Source: Mollicutes bacterium PWAP (GTDB lineage Bacteria > Bacillota_I > Bacilli_A > Mycoplasmatales > Metamycoplasmataceae). Taken from it: 9,109 bases of DNA. The notes under the pieces are model-generated. The model had not been told where the DNA came from. It worked only from the letters and a program-made list of their open reading frames with translations, and made no database searches. The DNA lies in assembly GCA_019661745.1 (NCBI GenBank), contig JAIFTM010000047.1, positions 1 through 9,109 on the forward strand, written 5' to 3'. Position numbers and translations under genes: made by a program. Positions 1 to 7,383 of this stretch are shown piece by piece. Numbering within the stretch: the stretch's first letter is position 1; each line of letters opens with the position of its first letter.

Positions 1-8
1 AAAAATAT

Positions 9-54
9 TATTACAATAAAAAAATAAGTAATTAATTATTTTTTTATTGTAATA
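9..54. terminator. Hairpin at window start, probable terminator of the preceding gene
   Basis: Positions 9-27 and 36-54 are perfect 19-nt inverted complements around an 8-nt loop. The 5' arm carries an A7 run and the 3' arm a T7 run, so the structure could work on either strand. The 3' arm ends where the -10 box of the next gene begins (it shares 53-54). Its likely role is to end transcription of a gene lying before the window. There is no long T run after the stem on the + strand, so the terminator call is inferred from position and symmetry. Confidence 0.5.
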
Positions 55-58
55 TAAT
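53..58 (+). promoter_or_regulatory. -10 box (TATAAT) of a leaderless promoter
   Basis: This is a perfect TATAAT with only 6 nt between it and the ATG at 65. A start site 6-7 nt downstream of the -10 box would fall on or next to the ATG. No -35 consensus is visible at the expected distance, as is common in mycoplasmas. No Shine-Dalgarno sequence precedes the ATG. Confidence 0.6.
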
Positions 59-64
59 AATTTA

Positions 65-520
65 ATGAGAGTAATTGATAATAAATATAGAATATCTTAT
101 ATATTAAAATTTTTTTTTCTTTTATTGATAATTATTTCTGCTTTGACTCTTTTTTTGGAATATTTCCTTAATTTAGAAAAAGATTTCTTTTATTTATTAT
201 TTTTTTCTATAATAATTTCTATTTGAATTATTTCTTTTATTTTTTTATTTATTATTAATATAATTGAATGGATTCACTTTAAAAAAGACAAAAAAAATAT
301 CAATGCATTTAATAATCTTTTAACATTTTGTATATATTTTTTAGTAATCATTACTGTTTCTTTAATGATATTATTCCTTTCTAAAAATTTATCTTTTTTT
401 AATGAAAAATTAATTTATATTTTTATTGGAAATACTACATTATTTGTTTTTGTTTCTTTCTTTTTTACAATTTATAATTATAAAAAAAATATTAAAATTG
501 AGCTAAAAAAATGAAACTAA
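65..520 (+). CDS. Small four-helix membrane protein, unknown function
   Basis: This gene encodes 151 residues under code 4 (TGA Trp at codons 54 and 150, TGG at 69). I do not recognise the family. Four strongly hydrophobic segments lie at about residues 12-33, 41-66, 85-105 and 117-137. They are joined by short loops, with a Lys-rich loop (about 73-78) between helices 2 and 3 and a Lys-rich tail (about 140-149), so both are probably cytoplasmic. There is no signal peptide with a lipobox. The start was chosen because it is the first ATG after a TATAAT box only 6 nt upstream; no ribosome-binding site is present. The TAA stop lies inside the following palindromic terminator, which separates this gene from the ATPase operon, so it is a monocistronic neighbour with no demonstrated link. 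A codon run of T9 (110-118) lies near the 5' end. That it is a real gene is fairly sure; its function is unknown. Confidence 0.75.
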
Positions 521-537
521 TTAGTTTCATTTTTTTA
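504..537. terminator. Perfect 34-bp palindromic terminator
   Basis: Positions 504-537 equal their own reverse complement. The core ATGAAACTAA/TTAGTTTCAT is flanked by A6 on the left and T6 on the right. On the + strand this gives a stem with a U-run, the classic intrinsic terminator form, and it is symmetric for the other strand. The TAA stop (518-520) of the preceding gene sits in the centre of the palindrome. Confidence 0.85.
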
Positions 538-562
538 AATTTAAATTTCAATAATTAAATTG

Positions 563-568
563 TATAAT
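563..568 (+). promoter_or_regulatory. -10 box (TATAAT) for the F1-like ATPase operon, leaderless
   Basis: A perfect TATAAT lies 8 nt before the ATG at 577 and 26 nt after the preceding terminator. There is no recognisable -35 box or Shine-Dalgarno sequence, so the transcript probably begins at or within a few bases of the first codon. It is the only good promoter I see for the seven genes that follow. Confidence 0.65.
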
Positions 569-576
569 TTTATTTA

Positions 577-1878
577 ATGAAGACCTTTAGAGAAGAATTA
601 AAAATTGCATTTTCTGAAAAAAAAAATAAAAAAGATATTTATATGAAAATGATTTTAATTATTTTTTTCTCTATATATTGTTTCGTTTCAATTTTTTTTA
701 TTACAAATATGATAGAAAATAATATTGCCGAACATATAAAAGATTTTGTTGGATTTTTCTTTTCTTTAATTTTCATAATTATCGGTATTTATTGATATTT
801 ATATTACAATAATAAATTGATTACTAAAATAACTGGTATTATTTTTTCATTAATTGGAGTTTTATATTTTATTATATGTTCTTTGATTTTAAAAAAAACA
901 ATTGGACTAATTCCAACTTCAATTGTTTTTCTTGTAATTTCTATGTTGTTTTTTTTATCAATGTGTTTCATGGTTAAGGAAAAATGAAAACAAAACTCAA
1001 AATCATTTTTCTCAAAATGAGGCAAAGAATTTTCAATTATAAATTTTATTTTATTTATATTAATTGCATCAATAGTTTATTTTGAAAAAATTTATGAAAA
1101 AGATTTTATTACAAACTTTTATTTTTTAGGATTTTTTGGGTTTTTTATTCTTATTATATTTTCATTAATAATTTATTCTCTTATTAATAGTAGAAATGTT
1201 AAAGTATTTAATAAAAATATTTTCAGAAAAGAAATTTTTTTAACCAATATCCTTTGTAGCATTTTTATTGGAAGTATTGCAGGATTAATTTCTTCTTTAA
1301 TTAAAAAAGGTTTTCCTTTAACTGACAACTATTTTGTTCTTTCAATAGCTGGATGTCAAATATTTACGGGTCTTATATTCATAACTTTAATTTTTTTAAA
1401 AAAACAAGAAATGAAAATCGATTTTATAAAAGGTTATTTAGCGTCAATACATAATCTAATTCAAATATCCTTTGTATTTATTGTAAAAGAATTAACTATT
1501 TTTATTTTAGATGACGGATATATAACGGGAGATCATGCTTCCTCCTCTTATTTATTAAGTTTATTAATTTCTTCAATAATTATTGCTATTATTGAATTTA
1601 TTTTAATATATAAATCTATTTCTTTGAGAAAAATTATTTCTATGTTTGAAAGATTTTTCTTTGTTTCTCTTATATTGACAAATCTTATTATTTCGGGATT
1701 ATACATATCAAAAAATGATTTATTTTTAGAACTATCTGATTTTGGGGCGGATGAAGGGTTATTATCTTTACCATTAATTATTATCAGTATTCAAGTTATC
1801 ATTTATACTTCGATAATCATTTCGATTAATATTAACAAAAAAAAGGAAGTTTTTGATGAAATTAAAAAAACAAATTAA
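577..1878 (+). CDS. 12-helix membrane protein of the F1-like ATPase cluster
   Basis: This gene encodes 433 residues under code 4 (TGA Trp at codons 73, 137 and 148). I count about twelve hydrophobic segments: roughly residues 24-43, 55-78, 82-104, 111-132, 152-169, 181-203, 221-241, 253-274, 287-310, 325-345, 357-376 and 395-416. The N-terminus (1-24) and the C-terminal tail (420-433) are Lys-rich and probably cytoplasmic, which fits an even number of helices. Known mycoplasma F1-like ATPase clusters contain a protein with twelve predicted helices and no similarity to F0 subunits; position and topology fit that protein. Its proposed role, part of a membrane 'X0' sector, is inference. It does not look like an F0 a-subunit, which has five or six helices. 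Acidic residues E305 and E340 fall in or at the edge of hydrophobic segments. It is first in the operon and overlaps the next gene by 23 nt. Confidence 0.8.
1843..1849 (+). promoter_or_regulatory. Ribosome-binding site fixing an overlapping start
   Basis: AAGGAAG lies 6 nt before the ATG at 1856, inside the end of the 12-helix gene. It identifies 1856 as the start rather than the later in-frame ATG at 1985, which follows an in-frame TGA (Trp) and has no comparable site. Confidence 0.75.
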
Positions 1879-2311
1879 ATATTTAAAAGAAAAATATAAT
1901 TTTAAAGAAGTGTCATCTTTATTTTTTGAATACAAAACCAAAAAAAATATTTCTTTTGAATTATGAAATTTATCTATTGATATAATGGTAAATGCGAATT
2001 TAATTATTCCTAATTTTTTTGAATTTGCAAAAAAAATTGAAAATGAATTTTTAAAAGGAAATTTGACTTTCCCAATCGGTGGATTTCATATTGGCATTAA
2101 AAATGAATTTAAATTAAATATTCCTACTATAAAGGCTTCTGAAAAATTGCCCAATGGTTTTTCAAGTGAAGACATGGAACTTTTAAAATTTCTTTTTGAA
2201 GAAGTTGAGAGATTGGTTTCTAAAAAATATATTTTAAAAATTTGTAATAATTTTTTTGTTATAAAACACGAAAACAAAACCAAAGTAATCTTTGATATAG
2301 ATAACTTATAG
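1856..2311 (+). CDS. Soluble protein of the F1-like ATPase cluster, unknown function
   Basis: This gene encodes 151 residues under code 4, with one TGA Trp at codon 37. It has no membrane segment and no signal peptide, so it is probably cytoplasmic. The N-terminal 30 residues are Lys-rich and helical in character. The middle (about 45-70) and residues 103-122 look like amphipathic helices, and the last 28 residues alternate like beta strands. I see no nucleotide-binding or metal-binding motif and do not recognise a family. F1-like clusters are reported to carry one non-membrane protein without relatives outside mycoplasmas, and this gene fills that slot. It could be an accessory or connector subunit; I cannot say whether it corresponds to the GliD or GliE proteins that bridge the dimeric motor in Mycoplasma mobile. 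It overlaps the upstream gene by 23 nt, with a good ribosome-binding site, and is followed after 12 nt by the gamma-like gene. Confidence 0.75.
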
Positions 2312-2320
2312 AAGGAAGGA
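2312..2320 (+). promoter_or_regulatory. Tandem Shine-Dalgarno for the gamma-like gene
   Basis: Two adjacent AAGGA copies overlap here, directly after the TAG stop of the preceding gene. The first is 7 nt from the ATG at 2324, the usual distance; the second is only a few bases away. This is the purest ribosome-binding site in the operon, and it serves the one operon gene that does not overlap its upstream neighbour. Confidence 0.7.
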
Positions 2321-2323
2321 AAT

Positions 2324-3097
2324 ATGAAAAAAAAAGATATTGAAAGAAAATTAAAAACTTACAAAAATATTCAAGGTGTTATTAATACTAAAAAAACAAA
2401 AATTTTAAACGAAATTATAAAATTTCAATCAAAAGCTTTATTAAAAACTAATTTTTTTATAGAATTTTCTAATATCTTTTATTCTATTATTGAAAAATTG
2501 AAATTAACAAATGTTTTTTCTTCTGGTAATTTAAAATCTAATTTAGAAATTTTAGTATTTTTAGATTCCAATGTTTTTGACATTAAAGGTAGAAAATCTA
2601 AAATTAAAGAATTAGAAAAAAATGCTTTTATGGGGAATAAAGTAATTATTATTACAGATTATAGTGATGATTTCATAAATATTAAAGATGTTGATATTTA
2701 TTCTTTTGATTCCACAGAAGAAATTTCTATTTGAACTTTTAATCTTTTTGCTTCAAACAAATATAAATCGGCAAAAGTAATTAATCTAAAAAAACATTCT
2801 AATTTCTTCCCGATTAAAAAAAACCTAAGTAATTATCAAAAATTTGATAATTTTGGACCAACTCCTGTAGTTTTGCTTGAAACAATTTGTTTTAATTATA
2901 TGGACTATTTTTATAATTATGTTTTTACTACTGCAAAAATTGATTCTCTCAAAAATAAACTTGTGAAATTTAAAGGTCAATTAGATAATATTGATGAAGA
3001 AACTAAAAAAATTAGTTCTTATGTAAAAAAATTAAGACAAAACAAAATCACAGAAGATGTTATCCTTACTTTTGCCGCCGGGTCTAAAGATGATTAA
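2324..3097 (+). CDS. F1-like ATPase gamma-like subunit (rotor shaft)
   Basis: This gene encodes 257 residues (E. coli gamma has 287) under code 4, with a TGA Trp at codon 137. The ends carry the family signal. The N-terminal helix has NIQGVINTKKTKI (about 15-27), resembling the conserved N-T-x-K-I-T region of gamma. The C-terminal helix has RQNKITED...FAAG (238-253), matching the R-Q-x-x-I-T-x-E pattern and Gly/Ala-rich end of gamma. Between them is a diverged central domain with alternating strand-like and helical stretches (about 73-170). In F1, the two terminal helices form the coiled coil that turns within the alpha3-beta3 ring; the same role is inferred here. The start is set by a strong tandem ribosome-binding site. 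The codons after ATG contain an A9 run (2327-2335). The stop overlaps the next start by 8 nt (ATGATTAA). Confidence 0.85.
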
Positions 3098-3515
3098 TAT
3101 TACTTCTACAAACCTAAATATACAAATCAATTCAAATAAATTAATCAATTTAAATAACAAAAGAAATATTTTTTATCCTGATAAAAGCGTTTTTAATGAA
3201 AAGGCTTTAATTTTAAAAAGTGATAAAGATGAATATTTTTTAATATTAGATGCGATAATAATTATAAATGTATCTAAAATAACTATTTATTCTCAATTTG
3301 ATATTTCAAAATTAGAAAAAAATAATGACTCTAAAAAAAGAAAAAAATATAAAAATAATTTTATTAAATTTAAGCGTTTATTTAATTATTACACTAATAA
3401 GTATGATTTTGGTTTGAAACCTAAGGAATTAAATTATTTGCGAAAAAGTGTTGTTTATATGAATAAGTATAATGCCCTTATAAAAGGCAAATTTATTATT
3501 AAAGGAGAAAATTAA
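3090..3515 (+). CDS. F1-like ATPase epsilon-like subunit (diverged)
   Basis: This gene encodes 141 residues and has no TGA codon. In F1 enzymes, epsilon follows the gamma shaft and has an N-terminal beta-sandwich and two C-terminal helices. Here residues 1-75 are strand-like. The stretch YFLILDAIIIINVSKITIYS (49-68), followed by FDISKLE, aligns in pattern with the 'I-A-V-S-G-G-F-x-E-V ... V-T-V-L ... D-I-D' stretch of epsilon. Residues 76-130 are very basic and helical in character but lack the usual Ala-rich Arg/Glu helices. The start at 3090 gives an N-terminus like epsilon (M-I-N-I-T) and an 8-nt overlap with gamma. An in-frame ATG at 3057 would add 11 residues and a 41-nt overlap, which is less likely. 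No strong ribosome-binding site is present, so translation is probably coupled to gamma. The assignment rests on pattern and position rather than strong identity. Confidence 0.65.
   Translation: MINITSTNLNIQINSNKLINLNNKRNIFYPDKSVFNEKALILKSDKDEYFLILDAIIIINVSKITIYSQFDISKLEKNNDSKKRKKYKNNFIKFKRLFNYYTNKYDFGLKPKELNYLRKSVVYMNKYNALIKGKFIIKGEN
3501..3507 (+). promoter_or_regulatory. Ribosome-binding site for the 809-residue protein
   Basis: AAAGGAG lies 7 nt before the ATG at 3515. That ATG shares its A with the TAA stop of the epsilon-like gene (TAATG), the typical arrangement for termination-reinitiation. Confidence 0.8.
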
Positions 3516-5944
3516 TGTCATTGAATCCCATTTTAACAACTTTTATAAATTTTTCTAGAAGTATTCCTTCTTTAAATCCTTATCTTCCAAATATTCAAGA
3601 AGACTTTGTTAATTTTTATGATGCAAATAAAATTGCCGCTAGTTCTTTGTATGGTTTTAATCATTACTCTAATAATTCTAATTCAATTTCTCCTGATTTT
3701 TTATTTCACAACTTAAGTTTAACAAACACTTTTTCTAAATCTTCTATTTTAAATAATTATTTTTGAGTTGATCAAAGTTATTTAGATGCTATTGAAAATC
3801 TCAATTCTGATTTTTCTTCTTTAAATACAAATCCTTATGAAAATCTTACTAATATATTTTCTTCTTCTTCAAATATCAATAATATTTATTCGCCTAGTTC
3901 CAATAATAATGAAGTTAAGTCATTGTCTCATCTTATTAGGGCCAATAATATTGCAAATAGTTTTAATCAAAGACTTTTAAAAATTAACTTTGAAGAAGTA
4001 ATTTCAAATTATATTAAATTGGAAAAAGATTATTTAATAAATGAATTTAAAAAAATTGCCGTTAAAGAAAACGAAGTTAAATATCCTTATTTTGAAGTTG
4101 CCTCCAAAACAATTGGTTTTAATTTTTTTGAATATCAAAATATGCTTGAATATGAAAAAAGTTCTTCTAATGTTTATGTTGAATCGGTTAAAGTTTTAAC
4201 AAATCATTTCCAAGATTTTTTAAATAAAATTATACCTAATTTATCAATTGATAGTCCAACTGATTTTATAAAGATTAAAAAAATTATTATTGATTCAGTT
4301 ACTTCTAAAATAACGAGTTCTTCAAAATCTAATAAATTTAAAGAAATTTTTGAATTGGTAAATTCTTCTAAAAATCAAAGTAATGCTTTTTTAAATAATT
4401 CTTTTTTAAATAAAAATGATTTAAGAATTGACCGTACTATTATGGAAAGTTTAAATAATTCCTCTTCCTTTGGCAATGACCTTATTAAAGAAGGATTTAA
4501 AGAAGCAAATATTGTTAAAAAACATGTAAAAATTCATATAGAAAATATCTTAAAAATAAATAATATAACAAGAGGCAAAAGATATGCAGAAAATATTTCT
4601 CAATATGTTGCTAATAGAATTTTTAGAAAAGATTTGGATGGATTATTTTGATTAAATACTTCAGTTATTGAAGACGAAATAAATTCTAAAAAATATACCA
4701 GAATAGATTCAAATATTGATTCCATAATACTAAATTTGAGCCCACGTAAAGAAGATAGTTTAAATAAATGAATAAATGATTCGCAAAGTATTCCTTATAA
4801 CATTTTAGAAACTATTATTTCAAATCCAAATTCAATAATAAATAATGATAAAAATGCAAATGAAATTAATTTAATAAAATTAATTCTTTTGGAAAACCCT
4901 AATTCCCCAACAACAAATGAAATGAATTTATTCCTAAGAGAAATTGCTCATTTAGCTTTTTCAAATTTAAAATCTAATTTATTACAAAATTTATCTACAA
5001 ATATAGATTTTTCAGTAATCTATCAAAATGAATATTGAAAAAAAATTTCTACCAATATTCTTAAAGATGTTTTCAATAATGATAAATCTGGATATTTTTA
5101 TAATATTATTGAAGATGTTCAAATGGGGCTCAAAATAAGTTCTTCTTCATTTTCTCATTTACAAAAAAATATTTTTACATCTGAAATAAATACAAAATTA
5201 AAAACTTTTTTTGAAATTATAAAAAATAATACAAAAAATGGTATTGATATTGATCAAATGGTTTCAAAAACATTTTTTAAAATTGATAATAATTTAAATT
5301 CAAATTTAATTTTGAAAGATATTAAAAATTTGTATTTTGATTGATTAAATAATGGTATTGTAGATTCATCTAGCATTATTACTAAAAATAATATTAAAAA
5401 TAAAAATCAAATTATTTTTGATGAAGATGCTGCCAAAAATTTCATTATTTTAAAAACTTTTTTTAAAAATTATCATCAAAAACAATATGAATCTTTAATT
5501 TCAATTGATACAGCAATTGAAAAATCTTTCAGTTTTTTAAATGGAAATAAACTTAATGAAAACCAAATTAAATTATTAAAAAACTTATATATATTTCATA
5601 AAGATAATTTATTACCTATAGATATTGAAATTCTTAAAAATTCTGGCATTTTTACTGACTTAGAATTAAAAAATTTAAAAATAGACGACGCTAAATTAAA
5701 TGAAGAGTTAGAAAATTTAAATCAAATTCAATGAGTTGAAACTGCACAAAATTATGCAATGTTGGTTATTGGAGTTGTTGTATTTATATTGGGGATACTT
5801 ATGCTTATTGGCCGTGCCATAATTAGAAAAAGAGGTTCTGTAAAAACAATTCAAATTGTAATGTTGGCAATGGGGATAGTATCAATTGTTTCAGGTTCCG
5901 CCATAAGTTCATATGGTATATATCAAATTTTAGGAGAAAAATAA
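3515..5944 (+). CDS. Large F1-like cluster protein with C-terminal two-helix membrane hairpin
   Basis: This gene encodes 809 residues under code 4, with six TGA Trp codons (84, 379, 419, 508, 610, 740), which break it into pieces under the standard code. I do not recognise the family. Residues 1-135 are rich in Ser, Asn and Tyr, with low-complexity stretches. Residues about 137-740 are mostly amphipathic helix of Lys/Asn/Glu/Ile composition with no enzymatic motif that I can see. The C-terminus has two membrane segments (about 749-766 and 779-803) joined by a basic turn (RAIIRKRG, 767-774). Glycines recur every seven residues: 753/760 in the first helix and 787/794/801 in the second. No acidic residue is buried in either helix. 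Known clusters contain an unrelated membrane protein with three predicted helices; this is the likely equivalent, although I see only two clear ones. The start and stop both form TAATG junctions with their neighbours. A role anchoring the F1-like head to the membrane is inference. Confidence 0.8.
5932..5936 (+). promoter_or_regulatory. Ribosome-binding site for the alpha-like gene
   Basis: AGGAG lies 7 nt before the ATG at 5944, which shares its first base with the upstream TAA. It supports 5944 as the true start and therefore a genuinely short alpha N-terminus. Confidence 0.8.
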
Positions 5945-7383
5945 TGAAAATTAGCTCTATTAAAGATTCTTTATTGACTGTCAAAACAAACAAAAAAACA
6001 TTTCTTAATCAAAAAGTTCTTATAAATGATAAATATTACGGGATTGTTGTTAAAATTTTTAAAGAAAATGTAAACATTCTTGTAAATAAAGAAGTTGAAA
6101 CAATTGAAATTAAAAAAATTATTTTTTCTAATAGTCCTTTTTCTGCAACTTTTAATGATTCTTATCTTGGAAATATAATTAATGTTTTTGGCGAAAACAT
6201 TAATGGTAATAAATTAAAAAAATCTAACGCAAAATATAATGAACATGAACTTTTTTCAATTGCACCTTCTTTTATTGATAGAAAAGCTCTTTCCAAGCCT
6301 CTAGAAACAGGCTTATTTGCAATTGATGTACTAATTCCAATTGGCAAAGGGCAAAGACAACTTATTATTGGAGATAGAAGAACAGGGAAAACTAGCATTA
6401 CTTTAACAACAATAATTAATAATAAAAATATTAAGTTTATTTATGTTTCTATTGGTCAAAAAAACTCTTCAATTTCTTTTGTAAAAAACATTCTAGAAAA
6501 AAATAATGCTTTTAAAAATGTAACCATTATTAATGTTAGCCCTAGTGAAAAATTAAATCAATATATTGCCCCTTATGTAGGAATGTCAATGGCAGAAGGT
6601 TTAAGAGATAAAGGAGAAGATGTTGTTGTTATTTTTGATGACTTGACAAAACATGCAAATATTTATAGAGAAATAAAACTAAATTTAGGAATTACTGGTG
6701 GAAGAGAAGCATATCCTTCTGATTTATTTTTTCTTCATTCAAGGTTACTTGAAAGAAGCGGAAGTTTTAATGATAAATTTGGTGGCGGTTCGATAACCGC
6801 ATTTCCTATTGTTGAAACAATAGAAGAAGATTTTGCGACTTTACTTGCTACAAATATTATTTCTATTACAGATGGCCAAATAATTACTGATCAAAAAAAA
6901 TCAATGATTAATGATTTTCCATCTTTAAATATTGAAAAATCGGTTTCTCGTATTGGCAGCATTGTTCAAACTAAAGAAATTAAATCAATTTCTAAAAATA
7001 TTTCCAAAATATATCAAGATTATTTAAACTATTCTAACTATGAATCAATTAGTGAAGAAATCACCGATGAAGTTAATGATAAATTAAATAAAGGAAAATT
7101 TTTAGTTAATTCTTTTAAACAAAATGGTTATGTAGGGATGTCTAAATATTCAATGATAATAAAAGGAATAATTATTTCTAATATTTCAATTGAAAAAAAA
7201 TCTATAATTAGTTTAAAAGAAGCAATAGATATTGCTGAAAATGATCCTATTGGTATTAAAATTTTTAAAAACATTGTTGCTGGTGAAAAGAATTATGATT
7301 TCGATTTATATATTGATTTTGTTAAAGGCATTATGAATATTGATAATAAAAATAAATTTAGAAGGTTTTTTGATGAAGGGTAA
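5944..7383 (+). CDS. F1-like ATPase alpha-like subunit
   Basis: This gene encodes 479 residues (E. coli alpha has 513) and has no Trp codon. It has the alpha-type P-loop GDRRTGKT (143-150), the IGQK motif (170-173), the Walker B strand VVVIFDDLTKHA (227-238), the GGREAYP...LHSRLLER segment (252-271) and the alpha/beta signature PSLNIEKSVS (326-335), followed by R336. In F1 this Arg reaches the neighbouring beta site as the arginine finger. The GQK motif and position before beta distinguish it from the catalytic subunit; it is expected to form the alpha3-beta3 ring and bind nucleotide non-catalytically. The P-loop lies about 26 residues closer to the N-terminus than in E. coli alpha, so the N-terminal segment that binds delta in ordinary F1 is absent, consistent with there being no delta gene in the operon. 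It overlaps beta by 11 nt. Confidence 0.95.
   Translation: MKISSIKDSLLTVKTNKKTFLNQKVLINDKYYGIVVKIFKENVNILVNKEVETIEIKKIIFSNSPFSATFNDSYLGNIINVFGENINGNKLKKSNAKYNEHELFSIAPSFIDRKALSKPLETGLFAIDVLIPIGKGQRQLIIGDRRTGKTSITLTTIINNKNIKFIYVSIGQKNSSISFVKNILEKNNAFKNVTIINVSPSEKLNQYIAPYVGMSMAEGLRDKGEDVVVIFDDLTKHANIYREIKLNLGITGGREAYPSDLFFLHSRLLERSGSFNDKFGGGSITAFPIVETIEEDFATLLATNIISITDGQIITDQKKSMINDFPSLNIEKSVSRIGSIVQTKEIKSISKNISKIYQDYLNYSNYESISEEITDEVNDKLNKGKFLVNSFKQNGYVGMSKYSMIIKGIIISNISIEKKSIISLKEAIDIAENDPIGIKIFKNIVAGEKNYDFDLYIDFVKGIMNIDNKNKFRRFFDEG
7361..7365 (+). promoter_or_regulatory. Ribosome-binding site fixing the beta-like start
   Basis: GAAGG lies 7 nt before the ATG at 7373, within the last codons of the alpha-like gene. 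It favours 7373 over an upstream in-frame initiation codon at 7340, which would add 11 residues and enlarge the overlap. Confidence 0.65.

Noticed and set aside
617..626. A10 tract near the 5' end of the 12-helix gene (also A9 at 2327-2335 and T9 at 110-118) as a phase-variation switch
   Set aside because: Runs of this length are expected by chance in DNA this rich in A and T, and all frames are intact as given. Without population or comparative data there is no reason to call a switch.
2324..3097. Gamma-like gene split at 2732-2734
   Set aside because: The interruption is a single TGA (Trp), and the conserved gamma C-terminus continues in the same frame.
3515..5944. Apparent series of broken reading frames suggesting a pseudogene
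   Set aside because: All internal stops are TGA, which is Trp in mycoplasmas. The frame is otherwise open for 809 codons, with good start and stop junctions to its neighbours.
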